DNA of 64,000 nucleotides, taken from assembly GCF_009733795.1 (NCBI RefSeq), contig NZ_WNXX01000015.1, positions 1 to 64,000 of the forward strand, in the 5' to 3' direction. Positions 17,082 to 24,211 of this stretch are shown in pieces (position 1 is the stretch's first letter; every line of letters starts with the position of its first letter). The DNA comes from Actinotalea caeni (GTDB taxonomy: Bacteria > Actinomycetota > Actinomycetes > Actinomycetales > Beutenbergiaceae). The position numbers and the translations under genes are program-made. The notes under the pieces were generated by a model. It was given only the letters and a program-made list of their open reading frames with translations, had not been told where the DNA came from and made no database searches.

Positions 17082-17708
17082 TCAGGACGCCGTCACGAGC
17101 CGGTCGACCCACGGATGGCCGGGGTGGGCGAGGTCGAGCGCGTCGCGGAGCCAGCGACGCGCGTCGTCGTCGAGCAGCGGCAGGCACGCCTCGAGGTCGG
17201 CCTCGTCCTGCGGCCGCCGGCCCGGGGCCTTGTGGAGCAGCTGCACCTCGGGCCGCAGGTGGCGCAGCCCGGCGCGCTCCCACAGCGCGGCGTGCAGCGG
17301 CAGTCGTACGCGCGGGTCGCGCCGGTAGGTCAGGACGCCGTCGGCCACCGGGGTGAGCAGCACGTCGTACTCCCACGGGTCGGCACCGGAGTGCCGCAGC
17401 CACAGGTTGCCGCTCGTCGGGGGCGGGGCGTCGTCGGGGGCGACGAGCGGCCGCAGCGCACCGCGGTCGGCGGCCCACACGTCGAGCCGGCCCGTCACGT
17501 GCCGCCGCAGCGCCGCCACGTCGGAGCGCGGGATCCCCAGGTCGAGGTCGCAGTGCTGGCGCGGGACGCCGGTGAACGCCTCGATCGCCCAGCCGCCCGC
17601 GACCCACCACACGCCCGGGTAGCCGGTGAGCAGGGCGGCCGCGTCCTCGGGCGTGCGCCGCCGCCACGGCCCGTACAGCCGCGCGGTCTCGTCGTGGCCG
17701 TCGCGCAC
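17082..17708 (-). CDS. Nucleotidyltransferase-fold protein, aminoglycoside-adenylyltransferase-like
   Basis: A 208-residue protein. VWWVAGGWAIEAFTG followed by HCDLDLGIPRSD gives the GG...DxD core of the minimal nucleotidyltransferase fold, in the layout seen in AadB/LinB-type and other small transferases. LQLLHKAPGRRPQDEADL matches the C-terminal region of that group. The substrate is unknown and drug resistance should not be assumed. GTG 17708 is 8 bases after TAGACT (17722-17717 on this strand). It is divergent from the PHP gene. The C-terminal end reappears in the remnant near 16.15 kb. Confidence 0.75.
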   Translation of the reverse strand: MRDGHDETARLYGPWRRRTPEDAAALLTGYPGVWWVAGGWAIEAFTGVPRQHCDLDLGIPRSDVAALRRHVTGRLDVWAADRGALRPLVAPDDAPPPTSGNLWLRHSGADPWEYDVLLTPVADGVLTYRRDPRVRLPLHAALWERAGLRHLRPEVQLLHKAPGRRPQDEADLEACLPLLDDDARRWLRDALDLAHPGHPWVDRLVTAS

Positions 17709-17716
17709 GGCGCGCC

Positions 17717-17746
17717 AGTCTACGGGTGGTCGTACGGCCCTAGGCT
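17717..17746. promoter_or_regulatory. Back-to-back -10 boxes for the nucleotidyltransferase and PHP genes
   Basis: TAGACT on the minus strand (17722-17717) and TAGGCT on the plus strand (17741-17746) each end 8 bases before their start codon. The 46-base gap therefore appears to hold two divergent promoters for leaderless mRNAs. No clear -35 boxes are seen. Confidence 0.55.
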
Positions 17747-17754
17747 TCGAGGCG

Positions 17755-18597
17755 ATGCGCATCGACCTGCACACCCACTCCGCCGTCAGCGACGGCACCG
17801 ACACCCCGTCGGGGCTCATGCATGCGGCCGCGGCGAGCGGGATCGACGTCGTCGCCCTCACCGACCACGACACGACCGCTGGATGGGGCGAGGCCGCTGC
17901 TGCCGTGGCGGCGACCGGCGTCGCGCTCGTGCGCGGCACCGAGATCTCCACCCGTGCGGGCGGCATCAGCGTGCACCTGCTCAGCTACCTGCACGACCCC
18001 GAGGACCCCTCGCTCGTCGCGATGCTCGAGCGCTCGCGGGACTCGCGCGAGACGCGGGCGCAGCGCATGGTCGAGCGCATCGCTGAGGACCTCCCGCTCA
18101 CGTGGGCCGACGTCGAGGAGCAGGCCGCCGACGGCGCCACGATCGGGCGCCCGCACATCGCCGACGCGCTGGTCGCGCGCGGCCACGTCGCCGACCGTGC
18201 CGCCGCCTTCCGCTCGCTGCTGCACCCCAGCGGCCCGTACTACGTGCGCTACTGGGCGGCCGAGACGGCCGACGCGGTGGCCGCCGTCCGCGCCGCCGGC
18301 GGCGTGCCGGTGATGGCGCACCCGCGCGCGGCCGCTCGCGGACGTGTCGTCTCGACGGCGGTCGTGGCGGAGCTCGCCGACGCCGGGCTCGCGGGGATCG
18401 AGGCCGACCACCTCGACCACACGCCCGACGATCGCGAGGCGCTGCGCGCGCTCGCCGCCGAGCTCGGTCTGCTCGTCACCGGGTCCAGCGACTACCACGG
18501 CACCGGCAAGCCCAACCGGCTCGGCGCCTTCACGACCGCCGTCGAGGTGCTCGAGGAGATCGAGCGGCAGGGGCGGCTGCCGGTGCTGCGGCCCTAG
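17755..18597 (+). CDS. PHP-domain metal-dependent phosphoesterase (YciV/TrpH-like)
   Basis: A 280-residue PHP phosphatase. MRIDLHTHSAVSDGTDTP carries the first HxH metal pair, and VVALTDHDTTAG, GTEIS, MAHPRAAA and TGSSDYHG supply the remaining His/Asp ligands. Family members hydrolyse 3',5'-nucleoside bisphosphates or act on 5' RNA ends, and which applies here cannot be told. ATG 17755 lies 8 bases after TAGGCT. Its TAG stop shares the CTAG tetramer (18594-18597) with the stop of the converging kinase gene. Confidence 0.88.
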   Translation: MRIDLHTHSAVSDGTDTPSGLMHAAAASGIDVVALTDHDTTAGWGEAAAAVAATGVALVRGTEISTRAGGISVHLLSYLHDPEDPSLVAMLERSRDSRETRAQRMVERIAEDLPLTWADVEEQAADGATIGRPHIADALVARGHVADRAAAFRSLLHPSGPYYVRYWAAETADAVAAVRAAGGVPVMAHPRAAARGRVVSTAVVAELADAGLAGIEADHLDHTPDDREALRALAAELGLLVTGSSDYHGTGKPNRLGAFTTAVEVLEEIERQGRLPVLRP

Positions 18598-19325
18598 CCG
18601 GTGGCGTCGGCGTCGGGGCCGGTCACCAGGCCGCGCGTGGTCGCGCCGAGCTCCGGGTCGGGCTCCAGCAGCACCGGCCGGTCGAGGTCGGTGCACTCGA
18701 GGATCCAGGTCGGCAGCACCCCGTCGCGCCGCAGCTCGTAGGCGTAGATCCGCTGCGCGCCGACGTAGCGCGCGTTGGCCGGGTGGTCGGGGTCGTCCTC
18801 CTCGCGCGGGCGGCCGAACCGCGCGTTGCCGCGTGGCACGGTCACCTCCGGCGGCGCGGTGGCGAGCAGCACGGCGTCGAAGCAGCCGGCCAGCTCGGCA
18901 CGCTGCAGGAACACGCCGTCGACCAGCAGCACCGCGTCCTCCGCCGGCTCGACCGGGTCGAGGTGCAGCGGCCGGTCGGTCGTGACGTCGTGCACCGCGG
19001 TGACGATCTCGCGGCCCGCGCGGAACGGGTCGACGACGCGGCGACGGAAGGTCGCGAGGTCGAACGCGTGCCGGTAGTACGACTCGGCGTCGCGGCCGTG
19101 GGCGTAGCGGTGCGCACGCGGGTGGTGGAAGCCGCCGAGGCCGACCCCGACCAGCTCGCGCTGCGACACGAGCGGCGCGAGGGCGCGCAGCTCGGCCGAG
19201 AGCGTCGACTTGCCGACCCCGTCCGGCCCGTCGATGCCGACGACGGCGCGCTCGCGCGGCCGCACCGCCAGCACGAGCTCCAGCAGGTCGGCCAGGACCT
19301 GGGCGCGGGCGGGCGGCGCGGTCAT
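18594..19325 (-). CDS. Uridine-kinase-like P-loop NTPase
   Basis: A 243-residue kinase-like protein with the P-loop VVGIDGPDGVGKSTLSAEL. GVGLGGFHHPRAHRYAHGRD and AESYYRHAFDL correspond to the substrate region of the uridine kinase/phosphoribulokinase group. VLLVDGVFLQRAEL and a late RIYAYEL segment follow. The phosphate acceptor is unknown. It starts at ATG 19325, 19 bases after the helicase stop, so it may share the helicase transcript. Its stop overlaps that of the converging PHP gene. Confidence 0.82.
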   Translation of the reverse strand: MTAPPARAQVLADLLELVLAVRPRERAVVGIDGPDGVGKSTLSAELRALAPLVSQRELVGVGLGGFHHPRAHRYAHGRDAESYYRHAFDLATFRRRVVDPFRAGREIVTAVHDVTTDRPLHLDPVEPAEDAVLLVDGVFLQRAELAGCFDAVLLATAPPEVTVPRGNARFGRPREEDDPDHPANARYVGAQRIYAYELRRDGVLPTWILECTDLDRPVLLEPDPELGATTRGLVTGPDADATG

Positions 19326-19344
19326 CGGGTCGCTCCGCAGGCGG

Positions 19345-20964
19345 TCAGTCCTGCTGCTGCGCCGCGCCCTCGGCGGGCGCGCCGCCGCGGGTGCGACGAC
19401 GACGACGCCGACGGCGGGGTGCGCCGTCCGGGCGTGCGCCCTCGCTCTGCTCGGGCGAGTGCGAGCCCTCGGCACGCGGCGCGGACGCCTCGCCACCCCC
19501 GCCGCCACCGCGGCGACGACGGCGCGAGCGGCCGCCCTCGGAGCGCTCGCCGCGACCGCCGTCACGGCCGTCGCCGTCGCGACCACCGGCACGCGGACCG
19601 CGCTGGCCCGCGCCCTTGCCGGTCTCGCCGAGGTCCTCGAGCGCCTCGGCGCCGAGACCGGACCGGGTGCGCTCGCTGCGCGGCAGCCGGCCCTTGGTGC
19701 CCTCGGGGATGCCGAGGTCGGTGTACAGGTGCGGCGAGGAGGAGTAGGTCTCCACCGGCTCGCCCCGGTCGAGGCCCAGCGTGGAGTCGATGAGCATCCA
19801 GCGCGGCACGTCGTCCCAGTCGACGAACGTCACCGCGGTGCCCGTGTTGCCGGCGCGGGCGGTGCGCCCGATCCGGTGCAGGTAGGTCTTCTCGTCCTCG
19901 GGGCACTGGTAGTTGACGACGTGGGTGACGTCGTCGACGTCGATGCCGCGGGCGGCGACGTCGGTCGCCACGAGCACGTCGACCTTGCCGTTGCGGAAGG
20001 CCCGCAGCGCCTGCTCGCGCGCGCCCTGGCCGAGGTCGCCGTGGATGGCGGCGGCGGCGAAGCCGCGCTCGGTGAGCTCGTCGGCGACCTTGGCCGCCGT
20101 GCGCTTGGTGCGCGTGAACACGATCGTCAGGCCACGGTCCTTGGCCTGCAGGATGCGGGCGAGCATCTCGATCTTGTCGAGCGCGTGCGCGCGGTAGACG
20201 AACTGGGTGACCGCCTTGACGGTCGCGCCCGAGTCGTCGGGGTCCTGCGCGCGGATGTGGGTGGGCCGGCTCATGTACCGGCGCGCCATCGCGATGACCG
20301 GGCCCGGCATGGTCGCCGAGAACAGCATCGTGTGGCGGCTGGCCGGGGTGGAGGCCAGCAGGGTCTCGACGTCGGGCAGGAAGCCGAGGTCGAGCATCTC
20401 GTCGGCCTCGTCGAGCACGAGCACCTTGACGTGCGAGAGGTCGAGGTGACGCTGCTTGAGGAGGTCGATCATGCGGCCCGGGGTGCCGACGACGACCTCG
20501 ACGCCGCGCTGCAGCGCCTCGATCTGCGGCTCGTACGCGCGGCCGCCGTACACCTGCACGACGCGCACGCTGCGGTGCCGCGCGGCGGTCGTGAGGTCGC
20601 CGGCGACCTGCACCGCGAGCTCACGGGTGGGGGCGACGACGAGCGCCTGCGGCTTGCCGGCGTCGGGCAGGGAGTCCCAGCCCTCCTCGCCGGGGCCGAC
20701 CACGCGCTCGAGCAGCGGGATCCCGAAGCCGAGCGTCTTGCCGGTGCCGGTCTTGGCCTGGCCGATGATGTCGTGCCCGGCGAGCGCGACCGGCAGGGTC
20801 AGCGCCTGGATCGGGAACGGGTGGGTGATGCCCACCTCGGCGAGCGCGCGCACGATCGGCTCGGAGACGCCGAGGTCGGCGAAGGTGGCGGGGGACTCGG
20901 CGTGCGGGTCGGGGATCTCCACCTCGGTGGTCTCCGCGACGACGCCGTCAAGGGAATCGCTCAT
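19345..20964 (-). CDS. DEAD-box ATP-dependent RNA helicase
   Basis: A 539-residue helicase with the full motif set: Q motif with FADLGV, AKTGTGKT, PTRELA, TPGRM, DEAD (VLVLDEADEMLDLG), SAT, then ATDVAARGID and HRIGRTAR in the second RecA domain. The C-terminal ~140 residues are low-complexity, rich in Arg and Gly with RRRR and GGGGGG runs, as in cold-shock and ribosome-assembly DEAD proteins, and probably bind RNA. ATG 20964 (MSDSLDGVV) is chosen although the frame stays open to 21177, because a promoter-like box lies inside that upstream stretch. The leader would be about 155 bases. Confidence 0.92.
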   Translation of the reverse strand: MSDSLDGVVAETTEVEIPDPHAESPATFADLGVSEPIVRALAEVGITHPFPIQALTLPVALAGHDIIGQAKTGTGKTLGFGIPLLERVVGPGEEGWDSLPDAGKPQALVVAPTRELAVQVAGDLTTAARHRSVRVVQVYGGRAYEPQIEALQRGVEVVVGTPGRMIDLLKQRHLDLSHVKVLVLDEADEMLDLGFLPDVETLLASTPASRHTMLFSATMPGPVIAMARRYMSRPTHIRAQDPDDSGATVKAVTQFVYRAHALDKIEMLARILQAKDRGLTIVFTRTKRTAAKVADELTERGFAAAAIHGDLGQGAREQALRAFRNGKVDVLVATDVAARGIDVDDVTHVVNYQCPEDEKTYLHRIGRTARAGNTGTAVTFVDWDDVPRWMLIDSTLGLDRGEPVETYSSSPHLYTDLGIPEGTKGRLPRSERTRSGLGAEALEDLGETGKGAGQRGPRAGGRDGDGRDGGRGERSEGGRSRRRRRGGGGGGEASAPRAEGSHSPEQSEGARPDGAPRRRRRRRRTRGGAPAEGAAQQQD

Positions 20965-21128
20965 GTGGTGCCTTCGGTCGTGGCGAGGCCCCGCCGCGCC
21001 GTGCGCGGGGGCAGGGTTCGCCTCGTGGTGGCAGCCGATCGCGGGATGTCGTCGCCGAGCGCGAGGCTCAGCAGATTGGGCGTGCCGTTCCGTGTCAACG
21101 AGGGCGACCGGGCAGCCTGGTCGCGCCC

Positions 21129-21134
21129 AGTCTA
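21129..21134 (-). promoter_or_regulatory. Putative -10 box of the DEAD-box helicase gene with long 5' leader
   Basis: TAGACT read on the minus strand. A start near 21122 would leave a leader of about 155 bases before ATG 20964. Long leaders are typical of self- or cold-regulated DEAD-box genes. No clear -35 is seen, so this rests on the box alone. Confidence 0.35.
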
Positions 21135-21228
21135 CGCCCATGGCCGGGCTCGCACCGTCAGGCGCACCGCACCGCACCGTGGCGCCGGCGGTGTCGACGG
21201 TGTCGACGCCGTGAGGCGGCGGGTGCGG

Positions 21229-22062
21229 TCAGACGCCCCCGACCGGCTCCTCGGTGAGCGTCTCGAGCACGGCGGTGAGGATGCGCTGCTGGCCCGCGAC
21301 GGAGGGGTGGACGCCGTCGGGGCCCTGGAGCCCGGGGCGGGGCGGGACCCCGACAGCGGTGACGAGGTCGACGACGGGCTCACCGAGCGAGCCGACCGCG
21401 GCGGCGAGCGCGACGACGTCGGCGTTGCGCCAGCTGCTGGCGCCGTACCGGAAGGCCGGGCTGGCCGCGGCGAGGTCCTCGTCGACGGGGACGGGGGTGA
21501 GCCAGACCAGGCGTGCGGCCGTGCGCTCGGCCGCGATGCGCCGGAGCTCGCGCAGGTTGGCGACCGACTCGCCGGTCGTCACCTGCGGCTTGCCACCCGC
21601 GACGCGAGTGACGTCGTTGCCACCCAGACCGCAGAGGATCCAGTCGGGGGCCGGGTCGATCATCGAGGGCCAGCGACGCAGCACCATGGCGGTCGTGTGC
21701 CCCGAGAGACCCGCGTTGACGACCTCGATCTCGTCCTCGGGGCGTGCGAGCGCCAGCAGGTGCCGGAGCATCTGGGCCCAGGACAGCAGGTCGTCGGTGA
21801 TCGAGTCACCGACCGCGAGGACGCGTGAGCCGCGCCGGAACGGCAGCCGCGCGACCCGGCGGGCGACGTCGACGTCGTCGAGCAGCTCGAGGGCGGCCTC
21901 CCGCGCCCGGGCGTCGAAGCCGGCGCGGACCTCGGCGTACTCCTCGTCGCTGAGACCGAAGACCGGCGGCAGCGCCGCCGGCAGACCCGGCAGGTAGCCG
22001 TAGAGCTTCTCCAGGTGGGTGTGCTGCAGCTGCGCGACGACGTGCGGCGTGCGACCGGCCAT
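21229..22062 (-). CDS. SGNH/GDSL-family hydrolase
   Basis: A 277-residue esterase/lipase-fold protein. Block I is VLAVGDSITDDLLSW (nucleophile Ser), Gly occurs in NAGLSGHT, block III is CGLGGNDVTR, and block V is GPDGVHPSVAG (catalytic Asp and His). The ~75 N-terminal residues are an extra helical region with no signal peptide, so it is cytosolic. GAGGAGG with good spacing precedes ATG 22062. The substrate is unknown. It lies 30 bases after the SDR gene on the same strand, possibly in one transcript. Confidence 0.88.
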   Translation of the reverse strand: MAGRTPHVVAQLQHTHLEKLYGYLPGLPAALPPVFGLSDEEYAEVRAGFDARAREAALELLDDVDVARRVARLPFRRGSRVLAVGDSITDDLLSWAQMLRHLLALARPEDEIEVVNAGLSGHTTAMVLRRWPSMIDPAPDWILCGLGGNDVTRVAGGKPQVTTGESVANLRELRRIAAERTAARLVWLTPVPVDEDLAAASPAFRYGASSWRNADVVALAAAVGSLGEPVVDLVTAVGVPPRPGLQGPDGVHPSVAGQQRILTAVLETLTEEPVGGV

Positions 22063-22092
22063 GTGCGAACCTCCTCGTCGCCGTCGACGCCC

Positions 22093-22841
22093 TCAGGCGC
22101 CGCGCGCGCCCTTGCCGCCGTCGACCGTGAGGATCGCGCCCGTCGTGAACGCAGCCGCCGGGGACGCCAGCCACGCGACGGCGGCGGCGACCTCCTCGGG
22201 CGTCCCGAGCCGGCCGAGCGGGGCGAACGAGCCGATCCGCTGCTTGACCTCCGGCGGCTGGTCGGCGGTGCCGCCGCTGTCGATCGCGCCGGGCGCGACG
22301 GCGTTCACCCGGACGCCGCGGTCGGCGTAGTCGAGCGCGGCCGTGCGCGTCAGCCCCACGACACCGTGCTTGGCTGCCGCGTAGGCGCCCATCCCCGGTG
22401 CGCCCGCGAGCCCCGCCGTCGACACGACGTTGACCACGCTGCCGCCGTCGGGCAGCGCGGCGAGCTGGTCGCGCATCGCGACCAGGACGCCGCGCAGCGT
22501 GACGCGGAGCACCCGGTCGACGTCGTCGAGGGCCAGGTCGCCGAGCGGTGCCGGCCGGTGGGCGGTACCGGCGCTGTTGACGGCGGTCGTCATGCCCGCC
22601 TCGGCCGCCTCGGCGACGAGGCGGTGCATCGCGTCGTCGTCGGCAGCGTCCGTCGGGATCGCACGTGCCGTGGCGCCGCTGGACCGCAGCTCCTCGGTCA
22701 GCTGCACGAGCCTGCCCGCGTCCCGCGAGGCGAGCACCAGGTCCGCGCCCTGCTCGGCGAGCGCGCGGGCGACCGCGCCCCCGATGCGGCCGTTGGCGCC
22801 CCCACCACGAGCGCGACCTGCCCGGCCAGCGCGCCGCTCAC
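22093..22841 (-). pseudogene. SDR-family oxidoreductase with a one-base deletion in a G run
   Basis: A classical short-chain dehydrogenase. The C-terminal frame shows NGRIGGAVARALAEQGADLV, VNSAGTAH, the YAAAK active-site motif (GAYAAAKHG), VNAVAPGAID and LTVDGG. The start (VSGALAGQVALVVGG, GTG 22841, preceded by GGAG) is in another frame. The frames meet at GTGGTGGGGGCGCC near 22800, where one more G gives the expected VVGGANGRIGG. Length is 749 bases; 750 would give a normal 249-residue SDR. Because the slip is in a homopolymer, a sequencing error is a serious possibility, so the gene may be intact in the organism. Confidence 0.85.
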
Positions 22842-23042
22842 GCGCCGCTCCGAGCCGCTGCGCCGCTCGCGCGTCGCTGCCTCGTCGGCTGCGGCAGCCG
22901 GACGGCGTGGGCCGGGTCCGGCGTGCCGTGGAGCATCCCTGACATGCGGTCCACGCAACCACGCCGACCCGGCCCGGTCACCCACCCGTGGTGAGAGATG
23001 CGCCTCCGACCGCGGGCACACCCGCGGCGGTGCGGCCCGAGG

Positions 23043-23285
23043 TCAGGCGACGCCGAAGCCGATGCGGCGCGGCTCCTCCGCGCCGATCTGCACGTAGCCC
23101 AGCGCGGTCGCCGGGACGATCGTGCGGTTGCCCTTCTCGTCGGTCAGGTCGAGCATCGCCGCGCCGTCACCCTCCGCGGCCTTCTTCAGCACCGCGGTCA
23201 CGTCGGCGACGATCTGCTCCGCGTCGCCACCGACCTCCAGAGTCAGCTCGCGCGGGATGTCGCGAACGCCGATGGTGATCTCCAC
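23043..23285 (-). CDS. DUF3107 small actinobacterial protein
   Basis: An 80-residue protein opening (M/V)EITIGVRDIPRELTLE and ending GYVQIGAEEPRRIGFGVA, the conserved layout of DUF3107. The first residue is encoded by GTG 23285, with AAGGAG upstream. The function is unknown. The gene is conserved in actinobacteria. The roughly 200 bases downstream, up to the SDR start, show nothing I can identify. Confidence 0.88.
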   Translation of the reverse strand: MEITIGVRDIPRELTLEVGGDAEQIVADVTAVLKKAAEGDGAAMLDLTDEKGNRTIVPATALGYVQIGAEEPRRIGFGVA

Positions 23286-23362
23286 GCCTGCTCCTTCTCG
23301 GTCAGGGGCCGACCACCGGCCCGGGCGTCCATCGTAGGCGCGTCTCCTGAGACGATGGCGAC

Positions 23363-24148
23363 ATGTCTCGGAGGGTGGTGGCCGCGGTCGTCCTCCTCCT
23401 CTCCTTCGGTCTCGGGATCGTCCTGGGACCGGTGGTGTTCGCCGCGCTGGCGCCCGGGACCGAGCCGACGAGCGCCGCCCCGGCGACGACGGACGGCGGC
23501 CCGACGACCCCGGTCGAGCTGTCGACCGAGACGCCGCGGGTCCCGACTCCGGAGGCGACGACGCTGACGCCCGAGCAGGAGGCGGACCGGCTCGCCGGCG
23601 TGCGCACGCACCGGGTGCCCGACGCCGGCTCCGGCGAGCTGCGCGTCGTCGCGGGCGAGGCCGAGGCGCCCGACGGCGCGGACGTCGTCATGACGGTGCG
23701 GGTCGAGGTCGAGCGCGGTCTCGACGTCGACGACCGGGCGTTCGCCGCGTTCGTCATGAGCACGCTCAACGACCCGCGCGGCTGGGGCGGGGACGGCTCG
23801 GTGGCCTTCGCGCGCACCGACGGCGAGGCCGACATCCGGGTGGTGCTCGCGACGCCCGCGACCGTCGACGAGATGTGCGCGCCGCTGGCGACCAAGGGGC
23901 GGTGGTCGTGCGGTCGTTACGGGCACGCCGCGCTCAACGCCGACCGCTGGGTGCTCGGTGCCGACGCCTGGTCCGACGCGGGCGGCGACCTCACCTCCTA
24001 CCGGCAGTACCTCGTCAACCACGAGGTCGGGCACCTGCTCGGCAACCCGCACGAGGACTGCCCCGGGGCCGGAGAGGTCGCCCCGGTGATGGTCCAGCAG
24101 AGCATCTCGGTGCAGGGCTGCGTCCCCAACGCCTGGCCGTTCCCGTGA
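23363..24148 (+). CDS. DUF3152 exported protein with a metzincin-type zinc motif
   Basis: A 261-residue protein with an N-terminal signal/anchor helix (residues ~5-28), a Pro/Thr linker, and a globular domain. NHEVGHLLGNPHED contains HExxHxxGxxH (His220, Glu221, His224, His230), the zinc signature of metzincin peptidases. Four Cys (in EMCAPL, SCGRYG, EDCPGAG and QGCVPN) could form disulfides, fitting an extracellular location. Four residues after the last His comes GAGEVAPVMVQQ, whose Met could be the metzincin Met-turn. DUF3152 has no assigned activity that I know of. ATG 23363 lies 6 bases after GACGAT. Confidence 0.88.
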   Translation: MSRRVVAAVVLLLSFGLGIVLGPVVFAALAPGTEPTSAAPATTDGGPTTPVELSTETPRVPTPEATTLTPEQEADRLAGVRTHRVPDAGSGELRVVAGEAEAPDGADVVMTVRVEVERGLDVDDRAFAAFVMSTLNDPRGWGGDGSVAFARTDGEADIRVVLATPATVDEMCAPLATKGRWSCGRYGHAALNADRWVLGADAWSDAGGDLTSYRQYLVNHEVGHLLGNPHEDCPGAGEVAPVMVQQSISVQGCVPNAWPFP

Positions 24149-24211
24149 CCCGCGGCGACACGGACGGGTGGCCGGTGCCGCGGTGTCGGTGCGCTGTGGT
24201 CTGATGCTGGC

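Noticed and set aside
20965-21177. Longer N-terminus for the DEAD-box helicase
   Set aside because: The extra residues match no helicase N-terminus and the only -10-like box lies within them.
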